The notes below the pieces were generated by a model. That model was not told the DNA's origin. It made no database searches and saw only the letters and a list, made by a program, of their open reading frames with translations. From JBKQVT01 sp963727245 (GTDB lineage Bacteria > Planctomycetota > Planctomycetia > Pirellulales > Thermoguttaceae), in NCBI GenBank assembly GCA_963727245.1, contig CAVSFO010000012.1:124001-188000 (forward strand): a stretch of DNA of 64,000 nt. Reading direction: 5' to 3'. This document shows positions 44,738-53,191 of the stretch, piece by piece. Every line of letters begins with the position of its first letter. Position 1 is the stretch's first letter. The translations under genes and the position numbers were made by a program.

Positions 44738-45502
44738 ATGTCAGCCGAGGAATTGGTGTCAGAGCTGCGCGCCGGCGTCCCGATGATCGGGCCGTCGTTG
44801 TTGGCCTTTGACGCCGCGCATTTTGGCGACGAGGTGCGCCGGCTGGAAGAGGCCGGGGCCCGCATCTTGCACCTCGACATCATGGACGGGCACTTCGTGC
44901 CCAACATCAGCTTCGGCGTGCCGGTGGTCGAGGCGATCCGCCGCGTGACGCGGCTGCCGCTGGACGTACACCTGATGATTTCGGAGCCTGCCCGCTATGT
45001 CGGGGAGTTCCGCCGGGCGGGGGCGGACCTGCTGACCATTCACATCGAGGTGGCGCCGGACCCCCGGCCCGTGCTGCGGCAGATCCGCAAGCTGGGGGCG
45101 TTGGCGGGAATCAGCCTCAATCCGCCCACCGCCGTGGCCGCCGTGGAGGAATTTCTCGACGACTGCGACCTGGTGCTGGTGATGAGCGTGATGCCCGGCT
45201 TCGGCGGACAGGAGTTCGAGCCGGTGGCCCTGGAGAAGCTGCGGCGTTTGCGGACTGTGGGCCGGCCCGAGCTGCTGTTGTCGGTGGACGGAGGAGTCCA
45301 GGCCGACAACGTCGGCCTCTGTGCCGAGGCCGGCGCTGACCTGCTGGTCATGGGCACGGCCTTGCACTCGACCAAGGATTACGGCCGGGCGATTGCCGAG
45401 TGGACCGGCCTGGCGCGGGCGTATCGACCCGTGGCGTGCGTTTCAGAGGGGGACAGTCCCATTTTCGTCGGACGAAAATCGGGACAGTCCCCAGGTGGTT
45501 GA
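44738..45502 (+). CDS. rpe: Ribulose-phosphate 3-epimerase with repeat-derived tail
   Basis: 254 aa from ATG 44738. TIM-barrel epimerase of the pentose phosphate pathway. Motifs: IGPSLLAFD, HLDIMDGHFVPN (metal His45, catalytic Asp47), DVHLM (His78), VMSVMPGFGGQ and SVDGG near residue 190. The native end is probably YRPVA followed by TGA; that sequence (GACCCGTGGCGTG) now occurs twice, 45426-45438 and 45501-45513. Between the copies is a palindrome whose translation (EGDSPIFVGRKSGQSPGG) replaces the original stop. The tail is unlikely to disturb the barrel. Confidence 0.92.
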   Translation: MSAEELVSELRAGVPMIGPSLLAFDAAHFGDEVRRLEEAGARILHLDIMDGHFVPNISFGVPVVEAIRRVTRLPLDVHLMISEPARYVGEFRRAGADLLTIHIEVAPDPRPVLRQIRKLGALAGISLNPPTAVAAVEEFLDDCDLVLVMSVMPGFGGQEFEPVALEKLRRLRTVGRPELLLSVDGGVQADNVGLCAEAGADLLVMGTALHSTKDYGRAIAEWTGLARAYRPVACVSEGDSPIFVGRKSGQSPGG

Positions 45503-45513
45503 CCCGTGGCGTG
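45426..45513 (+). repeat. Palindrome with duplicated rpe 3' end
   Basis: The direct repeat GACCCGTGGCGTG at 45426-45438 and 45501-45513 flanks the palindrome GGGGGACAGTCCCATTTTCG-TCGG-ACGAAAATCGGGACAGTCCCC (45448-45492), the smallest member of its family here. The right copy still carries the original TGA stop context. Confidence 0.9.
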
Positions 45514-45633
45514 AACGAGTTAAACCAAACAACAACGTTAAACAAGACAACGACGAGCGAAAGCAGCGGCACGGGCCCGACGGGGGCGCCAGCCGGCGCG
45601 ACCGCGTCGACCCGGAGCAGGGATTGAAGAACT

Positions 45634-46218
45634 ATGTTGCGAATTATTTTGGTCCGTCCCGGATCAACCGACTATGACGAACAAGAGCGGATCCAGGGCA
45701 CCCTGGACATTCCGTTGAATGCCCAGGGCATGGCGGAAGTGGCGCGGATTACGCAAGAACTCCGCGACAAAGAGATCGACATGGTCTACGCGTCCCCCTG
45801 CGAATCGGCGCAGCAGACCGCCCACGCCATCGCCGAGGGGCTGGACCTGAAGTGGAAGCGGCTGGACCGGCTGCGGAACCTCGATCACGGGCTGTGGCAG
45901 GGGATGCAGATCAGCGAGGTTCGCCACAAGCAGCCGAAGGTCTACCGGCAGTGGCAGGAGCAGCCCGAAAACGTCTGTCCGCCGGAGGGCGAGATGCTCA
46001 GCGAGGCGCAGCGGCGGGTGCGCACGACGATGGGCAAGCTGCTGAAGCAGCACAAGGAGGGCATGTTCGCCCTGGTGGTTTCCGAGCCGCTGGCCACCCT
46101 GGTGCGGCAATTCGTCAAACACGATGAGTTGGGCGACCTTTGGAAAGCCATCGGCGCGCACGGCTGCTGGGAAATCCTGGAAGTCGCCCCCGCCGACGCC
46201 CTGGCCTTGAGTAGTTGA
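45634..46218 (+). CDS. Histidine-phosphatase-fold protein lacking catalytic His
   Basis: 194 aa. The fold is clear: IILVRPGSTDYDEQERIQG, DIPLNAQGMAEV, VYASPCESAQQTAHAIAEG, LRNLDHGLWQGM. But the hallmark RHG has become RPG (residue 9 is Pro instead of the phospho-accepting His) and the second catalytic His (usually in SHG) is replaced in VVSEPLATLVRQF. A phosphoglycerate-mutase-type activity is therefore not expected. A regulatory or binding pseudoenzyme is likely. It lies four bases upstream of accD and is co-oriented with rpe and a kinase. Confidence 0.8.
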   Translation: MLRIILVRPGSTDYDEQERIQGTLDIPLNAQGMAEVARITQELRDKEIDMVYASPCESAQQTAHAIAEGLDLKWKRLDRLRNLDHGLWQGMQISEVRHKQPKVYRQWQEQPENVCPPEGEMLSEAQRRVRTTMGKLLKQHKEGMFALVVSEPLATLVRQFVKHDELGDLWKAIGAHGCWEILEVAPADALALSS

Positions 46219-46222
46219 ACGC

Positions 46223-47074
46223 ATGGCTGCCGACAATCCCGATCTGAGCGCCTGGAAGAACCCCTTGAAATATCCCAAGCGGGGAGTGCCCGAGGGGCTC
46301 TGGAAACGCTGCCCCGGCTGCGAGGCCACCATCTTCCGCAAAGAGGCGGAGAAACGGCTGGGGGTCTGTCCCGAGTGCGACTATCATTGGTACGTTTCCG
46401 CCCAGGAACGGATTCGTCAACTCTTCGATGAGGGGACGTTCGAGGAGTGGGACGCCGAGCTGGAGCCCGTCGACGCCCTGGATTTCGTGGATAAGATCCC
46501 CTATCACCAGAAGCTCAAGGAGGAGCAGCAGCGGACCGGGCTGAAGGACGCGGCGCTGGTGGGCACGGGAATGATCCGCGCCCGGCGCGTCGCCTTCGGC
46601 GTGACCGATTCGGCGTTCATGATGGGCAGCATGGCTTCGGTCGTGGGGGAGAAGCTGACCCGCACCATCGAGCGCGCCACCGCCGCGCACCTGCCGCTGA
46701 TCATCGTTTCCGGCTCGGGAGGCGGGGCGCGGATGCACGAGGGGATGCTCTCCCTGATGCAGATGGCCAAGGTCTCGGCCGCCCTGGCGCGCTTCGACCA
46801 GGCCGGCGGGCTGTTCATCTCGGTGCTGACCAACCCGACCATGGGGGGCGTGGCGGCCAGTTTCGCCTCGCTGGGCGACGTCGTCTTCGCCGAGCCCAAG
46901 GCGCTGATCGGCTTCGCCGGCCCGCGCACCATCAAGGCCACCATCCGCATCGAGCTGCCCAAGGGCTTTCAGACGAGCGAGTTTCTCCTCGAGCACGGCT
47001 TCATCGACCGCATCGTGCGCCGCAAGGACTTGCAGAGCGAAATCGCCCGCACCATCGACTACTGCGGCAAGTAA
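46223..47074 (+). CDS. accD: Acetyl-CoA carboxylase carboxyltransferase beta subunit
   Basis: 283 aa, ATG 46223. Transfers the carboxyl from biotin to acetyl-CoA, giving malonyl-CoA for fatty acid synthesis, with AccA. N-terminal zinc ribbon (RCPGCEATIFRKE ... CPECDYHWY) and crotonase-like core: VGTGMIRARRVAFGVTDSAF, SGSGGGARMHEGMLSLMQM, FISVLTNPTMGGVAASFA and the GFAGPRTIKATI loop. Length is normal for AccD. It is four bases after the histidine-phosphatase-like gene and 11 before the kinase, making an operon likely. accA is not in the window. Confidence 0.95.
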   Translation: MAADNPDLSAWKNPLKYPKRGVPEGLWKRCPGCEATIFRKEAEKRLGVCPECDYHWYVSAQERIRQLFDEGTFEEWDAELEPVDALDFVDKIPYHQKLKEEQQRTGLKDAALVGTGMIRARRVAFGVTDSAFMMGSMASVVGEKLTRTIERATAAHLPLIIVSGSGGGARMHEGMLSLMQMAKVSAALARFDQAGGLFISVLTNPTMGGVAASFASLGDVVFAEPKALIGFAGPRTIKATIRIELPKGFQTSEFLLEHGFIDRIVRRKDLQSEIARTIDYCGK

Positions 47075-47085
47075 GGAGCCCGCTG

Positions 47086-47977
47086 ATGGCTTTCCTCGAA
47101 CGGCTGAAGTCGATGGTCTCCGGCAACCGCCTGAACGTGGCCGCGCGCTTCGCCCTGCTGCAAGAATCCGGCGGGGCGACGATGTCGAAGTTCTACAAGG
47201 CCCGTGACCTGCAAACCGACAAGATCGTGGGGCTGAAGATCCTGGACGCGGAGAAGACGGCCGCCTTCGAGGCCCGCTTCAAGGGGCAGCATAAGCCTTC
47301 GGAGGGCGAGATCGCTCTCAGTTTGAAGCACCCGCGCATCGTGGAAACCTATGAATACGGCGTCACCACCGCGGGCGCGCACCTACCTGGTGATGGAATT
47401 CGTGGAAGGGGCCAACCTCAATTCCCTGCTCAGCGGCCGCGACTCGCTGCTGGAAGGCAACCGCCTGCGGCTCATCCGCGAAGCGGCCGAGGCGCTGGCC
47501 GCCGTCCACGCCGCCGGCTACATCCATCGCGACATCAGCCCGCGGAACTTCCTTATGGCCAACGACGGCAAGCACGTGAAGCTCTTCGACTTCGGCGTCA
47601 CCGTGCCGGCCACGGCGCCGTTCATGCAGCCGGGCGTCCGCGTGGGCAACCCCAACTACATGGCCCCCGAGGTCGTGAGGCGCAAACCCATCGACCAGCG
47701 GCTGGACGTCTTCGCCTTCGGCGTGACGGCCTACGAAATCTGCACCGGCCAGACTCCTTGGTACGCGGGCAAGACCGGCATGGCCGCCATGACCCACGAC
47801 CAGCCGCCGACGGACATCCGCCAGCACCGGCCGCAGATCGATGCCACGCTGGCCAAGGCCATCCATTGGTGCCTGGAGGCCGATCCGGATCGCCGCTGCC
47901 CGTCGCTGGAGAAGTTTCTGCAGGCCATCCGGAACGTGAAGCACGAGGACGCGGCGCCGGGAACCGCGCCGCAGTAA
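47086..47977 (+). CDS. Ser/Thr protein kinase (one frameshift)
   Basis: ATG 47086, stop 47975-47977, about 296 aa rejoined. Hanks-type kinase: variable glycine-loop region (FALLQESGGATMSKFYKA), VGLKILDAEK with the ATP-binding Lys, then after a frame break near 47370-47378 YLVMEFVEGANLNSLL, HRDISPRNFL (catalytic loop, Asp-Ile-Ser instead of Asp-Leu-Lys), DFGVTVP, and GNPNYMAPEV. The catalytic loop lacks the usual Lys (HRDxK to HRDIS), which may reduce activity. There are no transmembrane or sensor domains, so it is a minimal cytosolic kinase. Probable partner of the accD operon. Confidence 0.8.
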
Positions 47978-48015
47978 CCGCAGTTCCTCGCGCCCTCGGT
48001 CTGGAGCTTTTACCT

Positions 48016-48132
48016 GGGTGGCCCCGATAGCTTGTCTATCGGGGTGCCGCAGGCACAACGAGGCTTACGCGGCGTTGTGAAGCTCCCCTTGCGGCTCCGC
48101 CGTGTGCGATAGCAGACCTATCGGGGCCACCC
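48016..48132. repeat. Palindromic element, 'GGGTGGCC-CGATAGC' family
   Basis: GGGTGGCCCCGATAGC at the left and GACCTATCGGGGCCACCC at the right, with GAGGCTT...AAGCTCCCC in the centre. It lies between the convergent kinase and BON gene, a plausible shared terminator. Confidence 0.8.
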
Positions 48133-48156
48133 CGATTTTGACGCCCCGTCAGCCTG

Positions 48157-48435
48157 CTACGAGACCTCGATGCGGTTGATCAAGCGTTCTCCGCCGGGCA
48201 TGGTCATGGCGGCGTGCTGGGCCAATTGCTTGCAATAGAAACTGTCGCAACGCCCCGTCAACAGCACGCCGTCGCCGTCCACCCGCACACAAAGGTCCGC
48301 CACGCCGCCGAGGGTCCCTTCTTGGACGGCCTTTTCAATCCGCGCCACCAGCCGCTCGGCCTCTTCCACGGTCTCGGGCAGCGGAAACGCAACCGGCGAA
48401 GATAACGTTTCGGCCTTCTTAGGATTCTTGGCCAT
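48157..48435 (-). CDS. BON-like domain protein 1
   Basis: 92 aa from ATG 48435. After a Lys-rich head (MAKNPKKAET) comes a helix (EEAERLVARIEKAVQEG) and a BON-type beta-alpha-beta core (LCVRVDGDGVLLTGRCDSFYCKQLAQHAAM), ending RLINRIEVS. BON domains bind membranes or polymers. No signal peptide is visible, so cytosolic or peripheral placement is likely. It pairs with the similar protein just upstream (48466-48702); they share the SFYCKQ/SFYHKQ block. Confidence 0.7.
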   Translation of the reverse strand: MAKNPKKAETLSSPVAFPLPETVEEAERLVARIEKAVQEGTLGGVADLCVRVDGDGVLLTGRCDSFYCKQLAQHAAMTMPGGERLINRIEVS

Positions 48436-48465
48436 GGGTTTCCTCCTTGCTGCCGCCGGACCTGC

Positions 48466-48702
48466 TCACTGTACGCGAATCCTGTTGTCGACCGCGATAT
48501 CCTGGTCTTGGCAGACGGACCGCACAACCTCTTGGGCCACCTGTTTATGGTAGAAGCTGGAAACAACGCCGGAAATCACCAACACGTCGCCACAATCCTC
48601 GACCACCAGGTGGCGAAGCTCATAAAACGGACTCGCGGCCAGGGCCGCTTGCGCCCTAGGCTGAATTTCCCTGGTGGAGGAAGACATCGACGTAGCGCAC
48701 AT
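48466..48702 (-). CDS. BON-like domain protein 2
   Basis: 78 aa from ATG 48702, or 73 aa from ATG 48687 (MSSSTREIQPRAQ). The longer frame to 48873 is Arg-rich noise. Core: HLVVEDCGDVLVISGVVSSFYHKQVAQEVV, a BON-type strand-helix pattern, ending VDNRIRVQ. It is the paralogue of the downstream BON protein and likely forms an operon with it (30-bp gap). Confidence 0.6.
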   Translation of the reverse strand: MCATSMSSSTREIQPRAQAALAASPFYELRHLVVEDCGDVLVISGVVSSFYHKQVAQEVVRSVCQDQDIAVDNRIRVQ

Positions 48703-49017
48703 CCTCACGCCTGACCGGGAGCACCGCCGCCGACCGCGCGCCAAGTTGAGATGAGTCGGACGGATCGCCACGATCCATCCGCTGGTCAAAAGAAGCCTTT
48801 GCCTTCCTGGCCGCAACGGCACCCCTACCTGGGGCGAAGCGACTCTGCCCCTGTCGAGCCGCTCCTGCCTCAATTGTTAAATTTACCGAGCGCGCTCTGA
48901 CAAGTCAATCCGACCCGCAGCGGAATTAAAAAATTACGAGATAAAGGGGTAGGTCGGTTCAAGGAAGGGGGGGCATGTCCGGAGCCGGCCTACGTTTTCA
49001 GCCCAGCGCCCGGCCGG

Positions 49018-49081
49018 GGTGGCGCAGCCGCAAGAGCAGCTTCCCTGCGGCACCCCGATAGCAAAGCTATCGCGGCCACCC
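49018..49081. repeat. Partial 'GATAGC' palindrome
   Basis: GGGGTGGCGCAGCCGCAAGAG...GGCACCCCGATAGCAAAGCTATCGCGGCCACCC is a truncated copy of the 22715/35223/48016 family, lacking most of the left arm. It lies downstream of cysC. Confidence 0.7.
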
Positions 49082-49085
49082 GTCG

Positions 49086-49746
49086 TTAGCCGAGCTTGCC
49101 CGCAGCCTCCAAATAGGCCACCACTTCGTCGGCCAGGGCGTCGGCCGAACGCCGGGCGGCGTCCAGGACCAACTCCGGATTCAGGGGCGCTTCGTAGGGG
49201 TCGTCGATGCCGGTAAAGCCTTTGAGTTGGCCGCTGCGGGCCTTCTTGTACAGTCCCTTAGGATCGCGGGCCTCGCACACTTCGATGGGGGCATCGACGA
49301 AGATCTCGATGAAGTCGCCCGACCCCAACGCGGCCCGGACCCGGTCGCGATCCACCCGATAGGGGCTGATAAAGGCGGTGATGGCGATGATTCCGGCGTC
49401 GCAAAACAGCTTGGCCACGGCGCCGATGCGGCGGATGTTCTCCTCGCGATCCTGGGCGGAGAAGCCCAAACCGAACCGTTGGGCAAACTCCGCCCCATGC
49501 CGCTCCTGGAGCATCCCTGGGGCGGCGTTCAGCCGCGTGACGGACATTGTCGCCATCGAGCACGAAGCTCTGAACCCCGCGGCAGTGAAGCTTGTGGTCG
49601 ACCAGGTTGGCCACGGTGCTCTTGCCGCAGGCGCTCAGGCCGGTAAACCACACGACGCAGCCGGCGTGTCCGTTGCGCTGTTGACGTTCGGCCCGTGAAA
49701 CCGCGTGCTCGTGCCAATGGACCTGGACTTGATGCTCCTCGGGCAT
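49086..49746 (-). CDS. cysC: Adenylylsulfate kinase (one frameshift)
   Basis: Start ATG 49746 with GAGGAG upstream; stop TAA 49086. Phosphorylates APS to PAPS in sulfate assimilation. P-loop GLSACGKST, then FVLDGDNVRH, a frame break near 49530-49536 (one extra base between CAC and CTGAAC), NAAPGMLQERHGAEFAQRFG, REENIRRIGAVAKLFCDAG, AFISPYRVDRDRVR and DPKGLYKKARSGQL. About 219 aa if rejoined. The family usually has GLSGSGKST or GLSGAGKST. No cysD/cysN in the window. Confidence 0.85.
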
Positions 49747-49809
49747 ACGATGGATCTCCTCAGGAAATGTCGCTTTATTTTACCCAGATTACTTTCTTCG
49801 GCGGCGCGA

Positions 49810-49890
49810 GGGGGACAGTCCCATTTTCGCGGCGAAGACGCCCGTTTCTACGGCGGCGCTCCCCGCGCCGCGAAAATCGGGACAGTCCCC
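49810..49890. repeat. Palindrome, 'GGGGACAG / ATTTTCGC' family
   Basis: GGGGGACAGTCCCATTTTCGCGGCG and CGCGCCGCGAAAATCGGGACAGTCCCC flank a 30-bp centre. It lies between divergent cysC and the glucan phosphorylase gene, within their promoter region. Confidence 0.85.
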
Positions 49891-50077
49891 TGTGAACGCT
49901 TACCGTTCTTCCGCTCTCGCGGTGGCAGATCGCATGATATGCCAAAGTTGGCGTTCCCACAACGGGCATCGCGGGCGCTGGGGTCGCATGGCATCCCAAC
50001 GTGCTGTATAATTGTGTGTTTCCGTTGCGAAAAAAGTGGGACCAAGGACGTTTCCCTTGCAGGGGAGCCAAACGGGT

Positions 50078-52267
50078 ATGAGCCAAATGGAAGCGGTTCC
50101 GGATGTTGTGAACGAACCTGTGGCGTCGTATGGACTTACAGCGGAGACGCTGTACGAAAAGTGTATCGCCCTGGCCAGAAATTTGTGGTGGAGCTGGAAT
50201 CCCGAGACGATTAACCTGTTCCGGGACCTCGACCCCATCCGCTGGCGTCAATTGGACCACAACCCCATCGCCCTGCTGTCGGAATTTACGGCCGAACGCT
50301 TGGAGATGCGGGCGGGCGAGTTGGTGTTGTTCAGCCGCGTCAACCAGGCCTATCGCCGGTTGAAGGAGTACATGGCGGAGATGCCGGCTTGGGGACGCAC
50401 CCACACCGGCGTGCTCGGCTCGCGGCCGGTCGCCTACTTCTCGCTCGAGTTCGGCGTCCACGAGTCCGTGCCCGTCTATTCGGGCGGCCTGGGGGTCCTT
50501 TCGGGCGATCACATCAAGAGCGCCAGCGCGTTGGGCGTGCCGCTGATTGCCGTGGGACTGTTCTACGACCAGGGCTATTTCAAGCAGCACTTGGACATCA
50601 ACGGCTACCAGCAGGAGGAATATCTGGACACCAAGGTCGAGAATCTGCCCATGGAGCCGGCGCGGGACCACGACGGCAAGCCCATTACGGTGCAGATCGA
50701 GACCCGCACGGGCAAGTTGCTGGCCAAGGTGTGGTTGATGCGCGTGGGGCGGGTGAAGTTATACCTGTTGGACTGCGACGTGCCGACCAACAGCCCGGAA
50801 GACCGCGAGTTGACGGCCCGGCTCTACGGCGGCGACAACCGCACGCGAATTCGCCAGGAGTTGGTGGCCGGCATCGGCGGGGTGCGGGCCCTGACGGCCT
50901 TGGGAGTGACGCCGGGGGTCTTTCACCTCAACGAGGGGCATAGCGCGTTTGCCACCTTGGAAGCCATCCGCGTCCGCATGAAGGACGACGGCATGAGCTT
51001 CGAGTCGGCGCTGCGCGAGGTGGCCCACCGCACCGTCTTCACCACCCACACGCCCGTGCCCGCCGGCCACGACCGCTTCGACCGCGCCTTGATCGAGGAG
51101 CACCTGGGCCCCCTGCGGGAAGAACTGGGCATCTCCTTCGACCAGCTCATGGGTCTGGGGCGGGTGGAACCGCAAAACGAGCACGAGCCCTTCTGCATGA
51201 CCGTGCTGGCCTTGAAGCTGTCGCGGCGGGCCAACGCCGTGAGCAATCTGCACGGGCAGGTCACGCGCCGCATGTGGGCCAACCTCTGGCCGTGGCGGGC
51301 CGAAGAGGAGATCCCCATCGGCCACATCACCAACGGCGTGCACATCCCCAGTTGGCTGGCCTACCAGATGATGCAGCTCTACGACCGCAACTTCGCCCCC
51401 GGCTGGCTGAAACGCCTCAGCGAGCCGGAAATCTGGCAGGGCATCTACGAGGTCGATCCCGGCGAGTTGTGGGAAACCCATTATGCCCTGAAGAACCTCC
51501 TCCTGGCGTTCGTCCGCCGCCGCGTCAGCCGCCAATGCCGCCGGCGGGGCGAAAGCGACGACGCCGTCGAGGCCGCCCGAAACATCCTCGACCCCAACAT
51601 CCTCACCATCGGCTTCGCCCGCCGCTTCGCCACCTACAAGCGCGCCGACCTGATCCTCTCTGACATCGATCGCCTCACCGCCATGATCAACGACCGGCAG
51701 CGACCCTTGCAGATCATCTTCGCCGGCAAGGCCCATCCGGCCGACGAACCCGGCAAACAGTTGATCAAGCGGATCGCCAACCTGCGGCACGATCCCCGCT
51801 TCGCCGGCCGGGTGGTTTTCATCGAAGACTACGACATCAACGTCTGCCGCCACCTCATCCAGGGCGTCGACGTTTGGTTGAACAACCCCCGCCGCCCCCT
51901 GGAAGCCTCCGGCACCAGCGGCCAGAAGGCGGTGCTCAACGGCGCCTTGAACCTGTCGATCCTCGACGGCTGGTGGGCGGAGGCCTACGACGGCAGCAAC
52001 GGCTTCGCCATCGGCCGCGGCGCCCAGCACTCCGACGACCGCATCACCGACGTCCGCGACGCCGCCGACCTGTATCGCGTGCTGAGCGAGGAAGTGATCC
52101 CGCTCTATTACGACCGCGACATCGACGGCCTGCCGCGGCATTGGATCCGGCGGATGATGAATTCCATCAGCTCCTTGGGCTGGCGGTTCAGCGCCGACCG
52201 CATGGTCGCCGACTATGTGCGGCTGGGCTACCTGCCCGCCTCCGGCGGCTTGAGTTGCGACATGTGA
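50078..52267 (+). CDS. glgP: Alpha-glucan (glycogen) phosphorylase, GT35
   Basis: 729 aa from ATG 50078 (AGGGGAG upstream). Releases glucose-1-phosphate from glycogen or maltodextrin using PLP. The short bacterial subtype: an N-terminal LARNLWWSWNPETINLFRDL region followed by YFSLEFGVHESVPVYSGGLG, GVFHLNEGHSAFATLEAIR, TTHTPVPAGHDRFD, and the PLP-lysine region EASGTSGQKAVLNGALNLS, where Lys matches the PLP Schiff-base residue. It lacks the regulatory extensions of the longer GlgP. Followed at seven bases by the flavoprotein gene. Confidence 0.93.
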   Translation: MSQMEAVPDVVNEPVASYGLTAETLYEKCIALARNLWWSWNPETINLFRDLDPIRWRQLDHNPIALLSEFTAERLEMRAGELVLFSRVNQAYRRLKEYMAEMPAWGRTHTGVLGSRPVAYFSLEFGVHESVPVYSGGLGVLSGDHIKSASALGVPLIAVGLFYDQGYFKQHLDINGYQQEEYLDTKVENLPMEPARDHDGKPITVQIETRTGKLLAKVWLMRVGRVKLYLLDCDVPTNSPEDRELTARLYGGDNRTRIRQELVAGIGGVRALTALGVTPGVFHLNEGHSAFATLEAIRVRMKDDGMSFESALREVAHRTVFTTHTPVPAGHDRFDRALIEEHLGPLREELGISFDQLMGLGRVEPQNEHEPFCMTVLALKLSRRANAVSNLHGQVTRRMWANLWPWRAEEEIPIGHITNGVHIPSWLAYQMMQLYDRNFAPGWLKRLSEPEIWQGIYEVDPGELWETHYALKNLLLAFVRRRVSRQCRRRGESDDAVEAARNILDPNILTIGFARRFATYKRADLILSDIDRLTAMINDRQRPLQIIFAGKAHPADEPGKQLIKRIANLRHDPRFAGRVVFIEDYDINVCRHLIQGVDVWLNNPRRPLEASGTSGQKAVLNGALNLSILDGWWAEAYDGSNGFAIGRGAQHSDDRITDVRDAADLYRVLSEEVIPLYYDRDIDGLPRHWIRRMMNSISSLGWRFSADRMVADYVRLGYLPASGGLSCDM

Positions 52268-52274
52268 AGACCGC

Positions 52275-52859
52275 ATGAAGACCCTCGTCATTCTCGGACA
52301 TCAGCGGCCGGGCAGTTTCTGCCATGCCATCGCCACCGCGGCCGTGGAGGAACTCCGCACCGCCGGCCACCAGGTCGTCTTCCACGACCTCTACCAGGAG
52401 CAGTTCGATCCCATCCTGCGCGACGCCGAGATCCCCAAGGGCGCGCCGCTGGACCCGGTCGTCGGGCAGCATTGCCGCCAGGTGACCGAAGCCGACGCCT
52501 ACGTCGTCGTGCATCCGAACTGGTGGGCGATGCCGCCGGCGATCCTCAAGGGTTGGCTCGACCGCGTGTTGCGGCAGGGCGTGGCCTACGAGTTTTCCGC
52601 CGGCGGGGTCGTCGGCCTGTTGAAGGGGAAGTCGGCCCTGGTGCTGACGACCTCGAACACGCCGCGCGAGGACGAGTTGCGGCTGTTCGGCGACCCCTTG
52701 GAGAACCTTTGGACGGCCTGCATCTTCAACTTCTGCGGCGTGGAAAAGGTCGCCCGCCGCAACTTCGAGTCCATCGTGCTCAGCACGCCCGACCAGCGCC
52801 GCGCCTGGCTCGCCGAGGTCCGCGAGACGACGCGGCGTCATTTCCCGCCGGCGGCGTAA
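52275..52859 (+). CDS. NAD(P)H:quinone oxidoreductase-like flavoprotein
   Basis: 194 aa, ATG 52275. Flavodoxin-fold FMN/FAD enzyme: LVILGHQRPGSFCHAIATAA (phosphate loop), HDLYQEQFDPIL, and the characteristic VHPNWWAMPPAILKGWLDRV of the DT-diaphorase/MdaB/KefF group, which reduces quinones by two electrons. The tail YEFSAGGVVGLLKGKSALVL also fits the family. Co-oriented behind glgP with a seven-base gap, so co-transcribed, but no metabolic link is obvious. Confidence 0.85.
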   Translation: MKTLVILGHQRPGSFCHAIATAAVEELRTAGHQVVFHDLYQEQFDPILRDAEIPKGAPLDPVVGQHCRQVTEADAYVVVHPNWWAMPPAILKGWLDRVLRQGVAYEFSAGGVVGLLKGKSALVLTTSNTPREDELRLFGDPLENLWTACIFNFCGVEKVARRNFESIVLSTPDQRRAWLAEVRETTRRHFPPAA

Positions 52860-53191
52860 TTCCGCGGCCATATCTGCCGACCTCCCGGCGGTTCTTGCCG
52901 TCCGTCCGTTACTACCACTTCGTGCCGGGCAACACAGGCGTTGAGAAACGGCCGATGCTGGGCACAGGCTTTGCCTCGGAACGGCAACTATCTCAAGGAG
53001 CGGGTGTCCGGGGTCTATTCTTGCAAGCCAGCGAGGTCGTCGTAAGTCATTGCTCTTCCAGGCGTAATCGCCGGTCCCGCCAATCTGGTGTCTATGCGAA
53101 AAACATGTTGAAATGCCGCGATTCTCGCTCGAATCAAACGCGGCACACGGATAGAATCCAGACAAGCAAGGGGGCAGGAGAGGAGATTCGC
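52860..53191. other. Intergenic, promoter region of giant gene
   Basis: No gene is seen. An open frame runs through but has no start with a ribosome site before 53192. The segment at 53176-53186 (AGGAGAGGAG) is the SD of the giant gene. AT content is slightly higher than the surroundings near 53090-53160. Confidence 0.5.

Noticed and set aside
49705..50214. 169-codon frame between cysC and glgP
   Set aside because: Runs through a palindrome and into glgP in another frame.
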